Virus record (IMG/VR): IMGVR_UViG_3300035698_004817
Coordinates: 1-23,238 of that record
Length of the DNA: 23,238 bases
Strand: one strand, 5' to 3'
Source: a virus
Part shown: piece by piece, positions 5,770 through 12,389 of the stretch
How the letters are laid out: every line of letters starts with the position of its first letter
Position numbering within the stretch: the stretch's first letter is position 1
Notes under the pieces: generated by a model
Seen by the model: the letters and a program-made list of their open reading frames with translations, nothing else
Database searches by the model: none
What the model was told of the DNA's origin: nothing
Made by a program: the position numbers and the translations under genes

Positions 5770-7770
5770 ATGGCAAAATCATACACAAGTCACATAGAAA
5801 CATCTGGAATATCACAACACACTGACGAAGTCATAAAACTGTCTGAATCACAGAGAAAACAGTTCTCACGTAGATGGTATGACAATAATTTTTTTGATGA
5901 TGGCTATCACTTCAGATTCGTACATCCTAAAACAGGTAAGGTAATAGATCATACAGATAACGACCTATTCCACCACAGAAGAGCAATCCCTAAAGCATCA
6001 CGACAAATCAGAGGCATGGCAAACTTGCTACAGTCTCGTAACTTCGTACCTGTTATATTCCCTGAATATGTAAGCAGAGAAGTCTTTGATGACCAGAACC
6101 CAATAATCCACCCAGTAACAAAAGAACCAATCACAGACGAACAAGGTAAGCCAATGACAGAGTATGATATGGCTGTTAAGGTATCTAAAAAATATGCTTC
6201 AAAAACTGGCCGATGGATAATGAACCAGTGGGAAGACGACAACATGGACATTAACTCAAAGTTAAATGAGATGATGATATTGACACTTAAACATAGTGTT
6301 TCTTACCTACAAGTATGGGCTGACCCAGTAGACCAAGCGATTGACTCTCAAGTCTATGATGCATTTGAAATTTATGTAGACGGTAGCCAAAACGACATTA
6401 ACGACTCACCATTCATAATCAAAGCAACCCCACATGTAATAGCTAGACTAAAAGCTAACGAGCTATTCGACCAAGACCAACTACTCAAAATCAGTGCTGA
6501 CAATAAATACGCTAGTGATGAAATCAAAGAAGCATACATGCAATCGCGTTATGGTGATAAGAAACGAACAGACAACACAGCTACTTTGATTCTTAAAGAG
6601 GGTTTCTTCAAAGAGTACGTTGATGAGTTCGTAATGGAAAGAATCCGTGAGCAAGCAACCACAGAAGATTATGGTGGAGCCGACAGAGATGCAGAATACC
6701 TATTAACTCAAATGAAGATTAAAAGGGGCGACCCAGTCATACGTCAAGCATTCAGTGCCGGCGGTGTATGGCTTAGAGACAAGTACGTTTCTCTATCCTC
6801 ATACCCATTTGTAGATCTAAGACTAGAACCAGGTAAGATATATCAGACACCACAAATCGAGAGATTCATACCAGCTAACAAAGCTCTAGACTTAGTAGTA
6901 TCAAGAGTCGAAAGACATTTACATACTATGACTACAGGTATCTGGACTAAGAGAGCAGGAGAAAACTTCAACATCTCTAATATCCCAGGTGGTCAACTAA
7001 TCACATATAAAGGAAGTCCACCAGTTCCCGCACCAATCAGCACAATCCCAACTTATGTATTCAACTTCATGGACCTATTAACAGGATTCATTGAAGAGCA
7101 GGGTGTCACGACTACAGCTCTAGGTAAATTACCTAAAGGTGTAAAGGCAAACGCCGCTATCGAATCACTAAAAGAATCAGAGTTTGCTAATTTATCCATT
7201 GCAATGTACCAGGTTAAAAAGACTGTCAAGCGTATAGCTGAAAAGATGCTAGACATTGGAGATAGATATTTCATCAAACCCGAGATGGTTTCATACATGG
7301 AAAATGATGAACCTCAATTCTTTGAAGTACAAGGCCAAGCAGGAATAGATCTAAAGAAGAAACTAAAAGAGAAAACAAGTAAAGATATAGTTCCACTCAA
7401 AAAAGACTATAAGCTTAAGATCCAGGTAGAAGAGGGATTGGCACACACACCCCGAGGAAAACAAGCCGCAATCATGGAATTAACACAATTCATCCAACCA
7501 CTATTAGAACAGGGTATGGTAAGCAAAGACGCTGTCGGTATCCTAATGCGTAAGATTTTAGATACATATTCATTCGGTAACACACAAGAATTTATGGAAG
7601 CATTCCAAAAAGCAGAAGAAGCAGGACCAGAACCAATCAGTGATGAGAACTTGGAGAAGATGAAACTAGCGTTTGTAGAAGTTATTAAACTCATGCAAGA
7701 TGCTGAAAAGGGCGGAGTCCAACCAGGCCAAGCTCCAGCACCACAACCAACACAAGGAGGTGCAGTCTAA
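5770..7770 (+). CDS. Portal protein
   Basis: At 666 aa and placed after the large terminase and before scaffold and capsid genes, this is the dodecameric portal at the unique capsid vertex. The size suits podovirus-type portals. An N-terminal region with many aromatic residues (RRWYDNNFFDDGYHFRF, residues 31-47) precedes mixed alpha/beta sequence. Segments such as VVSRVERHLHTMTTG (about residue 375) and the long helical C-terminal region with LKKKLKEKTSK look like the clip/stem and barrel parts, though I assign these by general layout only. The last 15 residues are Gly, Gln and Pro rich. No signs of frameshift. Identity rests on length, position and general resemblance, not on one diagnostic motif. 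Confidence 0.82.
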   Translation: MAKSYTSHIETSGISQHTDEVIKLSESQRKQFSRRWYDNNFFDDGYHFRFVHPKTGKVIDHTDNDLFHHRRAIPKASRQIRGMANLLQSRNFVPVIFPEYVSREVFDDQNPIIHPVTKEPITDEQGKPMTEYDMAVKVSKKYASKTGRWIMNQWEDDNMDINSKLNEMMILTLKHSVSYLQVWADPVDQAIDSQVYDAFEIYVDGSQNDINDSPFIIKATPHVIARLKANELFDQDQLLKISADNKYASDEIKEAYMQSRYGDKKRTDNTATLILKEGFFKEYVDEFVMERIREQATTEDYGGADRDAEYLLTQMKIKRGDPVIRQAFSAGGVWLRDKYVSLSSYPFVDLRLEPGKIYQTPQIERFIPANKALDLVVSRVERHLHTMTTGIWTKRAGENFNISNIPGGQLITYKGSPPVPAPISTIPTYVFNFMDLLTGFIEEQGVTTTALGKLPKGVKANAAIESLKESEFANLSIAMYQVKKTVKRIAEKMLDIGDRYFIKPEMVSYMENDEPQFFEVQGQAGIDLKKKLKEKTSKDIVPLKKDYKLKIQVEEGLAHTPRGKQAAIMELTQFIQPLLEQGMVSKDAVGILMRKILDTYSFGNTQEFMEAFQKAEEAGPEPISDENLEKMKLAFVEVIKLMQDAEKGGVQPGQAPAPQPTQGGAV

Positions 7771-7771
7771 A

Positions 7772-8062
7772 ATGATAATGAAATACAGTCACGGAGATAT
7801 AAAAGGAATGGGCTACTCAGGAGGTAAACCTTCAAAAGTAACTGGAGGAACTAAACCAGGATACGGAGTGGGTCACATGGGGAAACCAACAGTCGGAGTC
7901 GGAGGAGAAAAAGGCTCATCTGGTAAAGGGGTAGGAGCTGGCAAGTCTAAGAAAAGCAAAGCCAAGAAATCTTATTCTCAAGACGCATTAAACAGAGCGG
8001 TAAATATGACAGCTAACCCTAAAACAAAACAAATAAATATTAAACTTGGAGACAAATACTAA
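7772..8062 (+). CDS. Small Gly/Lys-rich basic protein
   Basis: I place the start at ATG 7772, one base after the portal stop. An AAGGAGGTG Shine-Dalgarno lies inside the end of the portal gene. The frame is open upstream within the portal gene but that part is composition-typical out-of-frame sequence. The 96-aa product is Gly- and Lys-rich (repeated GxGGxKG and KSKKSKAKKS near residue 65), with a more ordered C-terminus (SYSQDALNRAVNMT). Low complexity and strong positive charge suggest binding to DNA or to the acidic scaffold, but no family is recognised. Position between portal and scaffold suggests a minor head role. Confidence 0.65.
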   Translation: MIMKYSHGDIKGMGYSGGKPSKVTGGTKPGYGVGHMGKPTVGVGGEKGSSGKGVGAGKSKKSKAKKSYSQDALNRAVNMTANPKTKQINIKLGDKY

Positions 8063-8063
8063 T

Positions 8064-8273
8064 ATGGCATACAAATATGCAGGTGATGAATATCGCCGGA
8101 CAGAGCGTTTGAATAGAATGAAAAAGTCTGGACTAATGGATGACTCAGGAAAAGTCTATACAAAAAGGGCTATAAACAAAAAGGGTGCAGTAAGACAAGG
8201 TAAAGCTTATAGCATTAGTGCAATCAACGAAGCTATGAAACGTCGTAAAAATACAATACAGGGCAAAAGATAA
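8064..8273 (+). CDS. Small basic hypothetical protein (69 aa)
   Basis: Start taken as ATG 8064, one base after the previous stop; an in-frame ATG at 8046 lies inside the upstream gene. The protein is basic and helical, with RRTERLNRMKK near residue 11 and YSISAINEAMKRRKN near the end. The SISAINEAMKRR part resembles SQDALNRAVN of the upstream protein in pattern (Ser, helix, basic), so the two may share a short C-terminal binding helix. The function is unknown. Tight packing with its neighbours suggests co-expression with head genes. Confidence 0.6.
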   Translation: MAYKYAGDEYRRTERLNRMKKSGLMDDSGKVYTKRAINKKGAVRQGKAYSISAINEAMKRRKNTIQGKR

Positions 8274-8289
8274 TTAACAATTTAAAGGA

Positions 8290-8319
8290 CGGGGTGTTCT
8301 CCTAATAGGCGGAATCCCG
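8290..8319 (+). promoter_or_regulatory. Hairpin over the ribosome-binding region of the scaffold gene
   Basis: CGGG (8290-8293) pairs with CCCG (8316-8319), with partly complementary inner sides (TTCTCC and GGCGGAA) and a CCTAATAGG cap. The purine-rich AGGCGGAA, which could serve as a weak Shine-Dalgarno about 11 bases before ATG 8327, is inside the stem. It could tune scaffold translation. The helix is short, so this is tentative. Confidence 0.3.
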
Positions 8320-8326
8320 AGCAAAT

Positions 8327-8983
8327 ATGAATCAAGAAGAAGCAGACAAAATAATGGTAGGTGAACTAGAGTTTTCGCAAGATGAACTTGCAGACATAGT
8401 AGGAGCAGGTCAATCACTTAGAAAATTTGAAGAGAGCCAAGGCCAAAGCCTAGAAGACATGAACAGTTCATGGGGACGTAGAGGCAAACAAATAGGTGAA
8501 CTTAAAAGTGAATTAGAGTCAGCACAAGCCAAGATAAATGATTATGCAAACCCTAAGACACCAGAGATACAAGAGGTAGAGCAAGCAAAAGCAACTCTTG
8601 GAAACCTATTAAGCGAAATGGGATACGCCAAACGTGATGACGTTATTAGAGAAGTAAACGCTCAATCAGAAGGTAGAGCATTACTCAATGATATGAAAGG
8701 TCTTGAATCTAAAGGCAACCCATACGGAGCCGAAAGTTTACCGAACTTTGATACAACTGAAGTTTTAAAGCATATGCAAGAATCTGGAATTAAAAACCCA
8801 GAGAGAGCATACCAAGACATGTATTTTGACGAAATCGCAGACTGGAAAGCAGACGAGAGATACAAAGCAAGACCAGGAGGTCTTCACACAGATTCATCTA
8901 CAGGAGGAGCCAAAGCTCCACCAAGCGTAAACGTTAACTCTGGAAACCTAGAAGAACTAGTAAAACAGAGTCTCAACAGATAA
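8327..8983 (+). CDS. Scaffold-like capsid assembly protein
   Basis: The 218-aa product lies directly before the major capsid gene and has the composition of phage scaffolds: acidic, Glu/Gln/Lys rich, no Cys, with a predicted coiled-coil stretch (RGKQIGELKSELESAQAKIND, residues 52 onward) and a short C-terminal helix (LEELVKQSLNR) after a flexible Gly/Pro/Ser linker. In scaffolds the C-terminal helix commonly contacts the coat protein. No catalytic motif is seen; a protease function is unlikely. Identity is by position and composition. Its ribosome-binding site is weak and may lie in a hairpin, whereas the capsid gene has a very strong one, fitting different dosage needs. Confidence 0.72.
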   Translation: MNQEEADKIMVGELEFSQDELADIVGAGQSLRKFEESQGQSLEDMNSSWGRRGKQIGELKSELESAQAKINDYANPKTPEIQEVEQAKATLGNLLSEMGYAKRDDVIREVNAQSEGRALLNDMKGLESKGNPYGAESLPNFDTTEVLKHMQESGIKNPERAYQDMYFDEIADWKADERYKARPGGLHTDSSTGGAKAPPSVNVNSGNLEELVKQSLNR

Positions 8984-9029
8984 CTTATAAAATATATAAA
9001 CATACAATATAGGGAGGTGAAATTTAACT

Positions 9030-10304
9030 ATGGCAACAACAGCAGTAGGTATTAGTGACATCACTAATACATTACATACAGTCCTTATGCCTTTCATAAG
9101 AGACAACTTTCCAAAAAAGACTTTGCTTCTTGATAAGGTGAAGAGAAACGCGAACACTACGTTCATGAATAACCAGTTTTCTGCACCTATTAGAACAAGT
9201 CGTCACGGCGGAGTAAACAACCTGGCCTCCGATAAAGCTAAACTTAATACTGGTTCAGCATCAACAGACCGAGCGTCTGTAGGTGTGAAAATCGTAACAG
9301 GTACTTTCGATATCTCAGACCTTACTATTAAGGCCTCAAAAGATAGTCGTGGTGCAGTAGAAAGTCAGCTTGCATTCCAAGCCAGAACTCTAGCCGATGA
9401 TTACGCACGTAACATCAATAGACAACTGTTTCAGGATAGTTCAGAAATAGTAGGCGAAGTAGCAGGTACAGCTAACGCGTCAGCGGTAGTAGTACACGAA
9501 CCTTCAGCATCAATCGATGATGGTAGAGCTAAAGATAGATTTGGTTCTATCAATGGTGATATCGTTCCTACAAAATACTTATATCCTGGACAAGTAATCG
9601 GAATCGGTACAGCGGCCGCAGCAGTCGGAACAATAGCCTCAGTATCCCCTCGAGCAGGAGGTGGAACTGCCGGTACTATTACTCTAACAGCGGGCATCGC
9701 TCACGCCGCCAATGACGCTATTTACTTGTTAGATGCGGACGGAACTGGTGCAGGAACTTCTGGTATTGATGGTCTCGGAAGAGCTCTCGATGATACTAGT
9801 GGAACCTCACTATATGCAAATGTACCTAGAAGTACATACGCATGGAGTCCCCAAAGAAGTACAGCTCACGAAACACTGACCATTGCGACAATGGAAGATC
9901 AGTATCTTGCAGCGGCAGAATACGCGATGATTGATGACATTTATGCGATTTTCGTAAATAAGAGTCTCTATCGTAAATACGGTGATATCCTCACCGCTAT
10001 GCGTAGAACAGCTAACGCAACAGAGCTTATTGGAGGTTGGACTGGATTAGAATTTGCAGTAGGAGCAGGTAAAGTAGGAGTATTCCTAGATTACATGGTT
10101 CCAGATGGTGAAGTCTTAATTGTAAACTTAGATACTCTCACAATCACTCAGGTTTCTGAGGCAGATTGGTTAGAGGGTGCTAATAAGAGCAATCTTGACA
10201 GAAGAACTGACTACATTACATTCCAAGCCACAATGGTTTGGTTCGTTAATATGTTATGTCTTGCACCAGCGGCAAACGCTAAACTTGTACAGAAAACTAT
10301 TTAA
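9030..10304 (+). CDS. Major capsid protein (HK97-fold, P22 coat-like length)
   Basis: At 424 aa after portal and scaffold, this is the shell-forming protein. The N-terminal part (ISDITNTLHTVLMPFIRDNF, residues 9-28) and the segment FQARTLADDYARNINRQLF (about residues 117-135) look like N-arm and long spine-helix sequence of HK97-like coats. A Gly/Ala/Thr-rich stretch (about residues 190-260) may be an inserted beta domain, as in P22-like coats. The end (WFVNMLCLAPAANAKLVQKTI) suits an A/P-domain strand. The gene has the best translation signal in the window, GGAGGTGA at 9013-9020 with nine bases before ATG. An A/T-only stretch (8984-9000) upstream may hold a promoter but has no clear -35 box. 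No maturation protease is seen nearby. Confidence 0.87.
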   Translation: MATTAVGISDITNTLHTVLMPFIRDNFPKKTLLLDKVKRNANTTFMNNQFSAPIRTSRHGGVNNLASDKAKLNTGSASTDRASVGVKIVTGTFDISDLTIKASKDSRGAVESQLAFQARTLADDYARNINRQLFQDSSEIVGEVAGTANASAVVVHEPSASIDDGRAKDRFGSINGDIVPTKYLYPGQVIGIGTAAAAVGTIASVSPRAGGGTAGTITLTAGIAHAANDAIYLLDADGTGAGTSGIDGLGRALDDTSGTSLYANVPRSTYAWSPQRSTAHETLTIATMEDQYLAAAEYAMIDDIYAIFVNKSLYRKYGDILTAMRRTANATELIGGWTGLEFAVGAGKVGVFLDYMVPDGEVLIVNLDTLTITQVSEADWLEGANKSNLDRRTDYITFQATMVWFVNMLCLAPAANAKLVQKTI

Positions 10305-10314
10305 AAGACTCCGT

Positions 10315-10378
10315 GGTGGCGGTCTAGAGTGTGTTATCTTAGACAAAAAAATAAATCTAAGAGGTTCCACAGGCCACC
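10315..10378 (+). ncRNA. Long interrupted hairpin after the capsid gene
   Basis: Three nested helices are visible: GGTGGC (10315-10320) with GCCACC (10373-10378), TGTG (10330-10333) with CACA (10368-10371), and TCTTAGA (10337-10343) with TCTAAGA (10356-10362), closing an A-rich 12-base loop. No T-run follows, so it is not a standard terminator. It starts ten bases after the capsid stop and lies four bases before the tRNA-like module. It could be a 3' stabiliser of the abundant capsid mRNA or part of one larger RNA. Confidence 0.45.
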
Positions 10379-10382
10379 CATT

Positions 10383-10459
10383 GGACGAGCTTGCCAAGAA
10401 GGTAGAGTGTTGTTTCAACACTTAGGTTGCTCTCGTAGGTGCGAAACCTACCTCGTCCG
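10383..10459 (+). ncRNA. tRNA-like cloverleaf with abnormal anticodon loop
   Basis: Acceptor-like GGACGAG (10383-10389) pairs perfectly with CTCGTCC (10452-10458), followed by one unpaired G (10459). Immediately inside is a correct-geometry T arm, GTAGG/CCTAC (10435-10439, 10447-10451) with the seven-base loop TGCGAAA, close to the tRNA loop pattern. An anticodon-position helix AGTGT/ACACT (10406-10410, 10418-10422) closes the loop TGTTTCA, extendable to seven pairs. A D-arm-like hairpin can form at 10390-10407 (CTTGCC, GGT and GAG). Against a working tRNA: the loop has G at position 33 where U is nearly universal and C at 37, and the D arm is irregular. CCA is not encoded. It is either a decayed tRNA or a tRNA mimic. 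Confidence 0.45.
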
Positions 10460-10460
10460 C

Positions 10461-10850
10461 ATGTTTAATATAAATTGGCAAAGAGACAAGAAGTACTTTA
10501 AAGAAGCAGGAGACGAAGGTTTCTCAGTAGCTAAGAATAAGTATATTGTCGAACTCACCATCAAAAAACACGATGAAAACATCTTACGCAAAGAGAAGTT
10601 CTTTGGCGAAATGTTAGGCGAGCGTGTGGAAGCTGTAGGATCATTCCTAGATAATGACAAAGCTATTTTAGGTGGTAAGGGTATTGCTAAATATCTAGGG
10701 CCTAAGAACCTTGCATTCATGAGAGGTGAAGATATATCGCATAATCTTAAAATGTTATCAAAACCAATCTTCACACCAAAGGAGATTATAGAAGTACAGC
10801 CAACTCTAACTGACTTCTTAGGTAGGAAACAACGTGCCACGAAAAAATAA
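10461..10850 (+). CDS. Hypothetical protein following the capsid gene
   Basis: The 129-aa product starts at ATG 10461; the frame is open upstream to 10329, but that part runs through the structured RNA modules and gives a Cys/Arg-rich peptide unlike real protein. No Shine-Dalgarno precedes it; the tRNA-like fold ends two bases before the start codon, so RNA structure may set its translation. The protein is basic with a beta-rich start (KYIVELTIKKHD), a helical middle and a Lys/Arg tail. I recognise no family. In podoviruses this place can hold head-completion or decoration genes, but nothing in the sequence proves that. Confidence 0.7.
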   Translation: MFNINWQRDKKYFKEAGDEGFSVAKNKYIVELTIKKHDENILRKEKFFGEMLGERVEAVGSFLDNDKAILGGKGIAKYLGPKNLAFMRGEDISHNLKMLSKPIFTPKEIIEVQPTLTDFLGRKQRATKK

Positions 10851-10974
10851 GAACGCTAGAAAAGTCAGTCACAACTATTTAAGCTTTAATAAGGCTTGTA
10901 AGTTATTACAATTGACACCGAGGGAAAAAGTCGTCTTAATAAAAGCATACAAAAACGAAAGTAAAAGGAGGTGA
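10834..10974 (+). CDS. Small very basic protein (46 aa), GTG start
   Basis: A frame from GTG 10834 (17 bases inside the previous gene) runs to TGA 10972-10974, filling what would otherwise be a 131-base gap. The peptide begins MPRKNKNARK and ends in NESKRR, with a helical middle (FNKACKLLQLTPREKVVLIKAY). It is strongly Lys/Arg rich, so nucleic-acid binding is conceivable. The Shine-Dalgarno of the next gene lies in its last codons, which gives it a coupled layout. It could be a chance ORF. The start could also be elsewhere, since no ribosome-binding site is clear. Confidence 0.45.
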   Translation: MPRKNKNARKVSHNYLSFNKACKLLQLTPREKVVLIKAYKNESKRR

Positions 10975-10981
10975 AGATAAT

Positions 10982-11665
10982 ATGGCAACAGGATTAAAAA
11001 GATCAGACCCAGCATTTTATGGTCAAGGTAATGGTACCCCACCAATAGGTCAAGTAACACCAGACGAGCTAGATAGATACGAAATCTACCAAGTCCTAAA
11101 TCCAGGTGCAACAGACGTTTATGGAACAATCGCCGCAGGAACAGTCGATGGTAGTTTTACCATTGGCACAGCCTACTTAGATTATCCTCGTAATGTTGTT
11201 TTAGCCGCACCAGGAGCAAACGATTACGGAGGAAAATCCGTCGTTACAGGAAAAAGCCAATTCGGAGTATCTCAAACAGAAACTATCGAAGTTGGAACTG
11301 CAACAGGAGGAGGAACAGTAGGAGGTACTAAGGTATTCTCAAATCTAGACAGTGCAATATGGTTAACAGCAGGAGGAGATAACTCGGGTACTCCATTACT
11401 TACCACTACTCAAACCACAGCTTTAAATGGTAGATTCGGTCTACCTCTAAAGATAGCATCTACCGCAGACGTGAAGAGAGTTACATGGTTAGATGATGCA
11501 GTAGCGAAACCAAATGGAACACCACAAGCATTAGTGAACGTGGCGAATCATGCCTTTAGCGTACCAGCTACAGGTGCCGCCGCTGATTCTTTTGTAGTCT
11601 GGATTAAGTCAACATATGACGCATCTTCAGAAACTACACCAAGAGTTAGTGACATGAAAATTTAG
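10982..11665 (+). CDS. Beta-rich virion protein, decoration-like
   Basis: The 227-aa product has a strong Shine-Dalgarno AGGAGGTGA (10966-10974) seven bases before ATG 10982, as expected for an abundant protein. It is Gly, Thr, Ala and Val rich with many short beta-like strands, lacks Cys, and contains no enzyme motif. The N-terminus (PAFYGQGNGTPPIG) is flexible-looking. Such proteins close to capsid genes are often head decoration or cement proteins, or neck/tail beta-sandwich proteins. It ends just before the RNA switch and the methyltransferase-glycosyltransferase cassette, so it is also a plausible target for modification, but this is inference. Confidence 0.7.
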   Translation: MATGLKRSDPAFYGQGNGTPPIGQVTPDELDRYEIYQVLNPGATDVYGTIAAGTVDGSFTIGTAYLDYPRNVVLAAPGANDYGGKSVVTGKSQFGVSQTETIEVGTATGGGTVGGTKVFSNLDSAIWLTAGGDNSGTPLLTTTQTTALNGRFGLPLKIASTADVKRVTWLDDAVAKPNGTPQALVNVANHAFSVPATGAAADSFVVWIKSTYDASSETTPRVSDMKI

Positions 11666-11669
11666 AAAT

Positions 11670-11684
11670 ACTTAATTATTAAGT
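11670..11684 (+). terminator. AT-only inverted repeat with short T-rich tail, weak terminator candidate
   Basis: ACTTAAT (11670-11676) and ATTAAGT (11678-11684) form a 7-bp palindrome around one base, followed by GTTTTGTT. With no G-C pairs at its base and a near-zero loop, termination would be weak at best. A DNA-binding site is as likely. Confidence 0.25.
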
Positions 11685-11692
11685 GTTTTGTT

Positions 11693-11740
11693 GGTTGCCC
11701 CCCGTCTAGTCCTTTACGGGGGACAACCTCAAAGGACTAG
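11693..11740 (+). promoter_or_regulatory. Two mutually exclusive hairpins in the 5' leader of the methyltransferase gene
   Basis: Hairpin A pairs 11693-11705 (GGTTG plus CCCCCCGT) with 11716-11728 (ACGGGGGACAACC), 12 of 13 pairs, with a ten-base loop CTAGTCCTTT (11706-11715). That loop is the exact reverse complement of AAAGGACTAG (11731-11740), giving hairpin B with a 15-base loop. The two cannot form together in full. AAAGGA (11731-11736) is the only Shine-Dalgarno-like sequence before ATG 11745. Hairpin A leaves it free and hairpin B hides it. No T-run follows, so the control would be at translation, not termination. The pairing is seen directly; regulation is inferred. Confidence 0.6.
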
Positions 11741-11744
11741 CAAA

Positions 11745-12389
11745 ATGCAAGCAATATATTATGATGACTGGGATGCATCTTTCATCCCCAACATATGCAA
11801 GGAAATATACCTTGAACGTGTTTATGATCCGTTTCTGGTTGGCAAACAGGATTTAATAATTGTCGACGCAGGGGCTAATATTGGAATGTGGTCGATGTAT
11901 GCCGCACCAGTAGCAAAAAAGATATATGCCATTGAACCATCAAAGGCCACACAAAAAATCCTCAAAAAGAACCTCGACCAAATCAAAGACACCGAAATAT
12001 TTTACGTCCCCAAGGCTCTCACGAACGAGAAAGGAACTAAGACATTCTATACGAATCCTACAAATACTACTGCTAATACTCTCATCGGGGGGAATCCTGA
12101 TAATTCTGAAACTGTTGAATGTGTCTCAATAAAAGACTTAATGAACGACTACAAGATTGACCACATAGACTTCTTAAAGCTAGACATTGAAGGCTCAGAG
12201 TTCGAAATATTGGGTGGAAGTGCTTTCAAAGAGATGGCACCAAAGATTGATTGTATCGTAGGTGAAATGCACTCATGGGTACACAGAAATTATAATCAGG
12301 TTAAGGACTCACTAGAACTATGTGGGTATGACGTTACATTCTTTCAACGTGATGCTTCATTATTCAGTGCTGTAAGACATGGAAAATAA
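11745..12389 (+). CDS. FkbM-family SAM-dependent methyltransferase
   Basis: The 214-aa protein has the S-adenosylmethionine site VDAGANIGMWS (residues 40-50), the acidic strand end AIEPSK (62-67), and the family block FLKLDIEGSEFEIL (143-156). FkbM enzymes methylate hydroxyl groups, commonly of sugars in glycans or of natural products. I use ATG 11745; the frame is open further upstream but only through the hairpin leader. The gene leads a cassette with two glycosyltransferases and overlaps the first by 11 bases, so O-methylation of a sugar added by those enzymes is the likely job. Its translation may be controlled by the leader hairpins. All core motifs are present and the length is normal. 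Confidence 0.9.
   Translation: MQAIYYDDWDASFIPNICKEIYLERVYDPFLVGKQDLIIVDAGANIGMWSMYAAPVAKKIYAIEPSKATQKILKKNLDQIKDTEIFYVPKALTNEKGTKTFYTNPTNTTANTLIGGNPDNSETVECVSIKDLMNDYKIDHIDFLKLDIEGSEFEILGGSAFKEMAPKIDCIVGEMHSWVHRNYNQVKDSLELCGYDVTFFQRDASLFSAVRHGK

Noticed and set aside
10383-10459. Functional suppressor or glutamate tRNA by shifting the anticodon (TCA or TTC)
   Set aside because: Shifting the loop to gain U33 breaks the otherwise perfect anticodon-position stem.
10329-10460. N-terminal extension of the 10461 gene through the structured region
   Set aside because: The extra residues are Cys/Arg-rich and unlike the rest, and the region is explained by two strong RNA folds.
11693-11740. Full H-type pseudoknot
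   Set aside because: The loop-to-downstream pairing is exact, but connectors of zero and two bases cannot span 10- and 13-pair helices, so alternative hairpins are the better reading; a partial kissing contact remains possible.
11688-11744. TTG start for the FkbM methyltransferase
   Set aside because: The extension would run through both leader hairpins; ATG 11745 begins the recognisable protein and has AAAGGA upstream.
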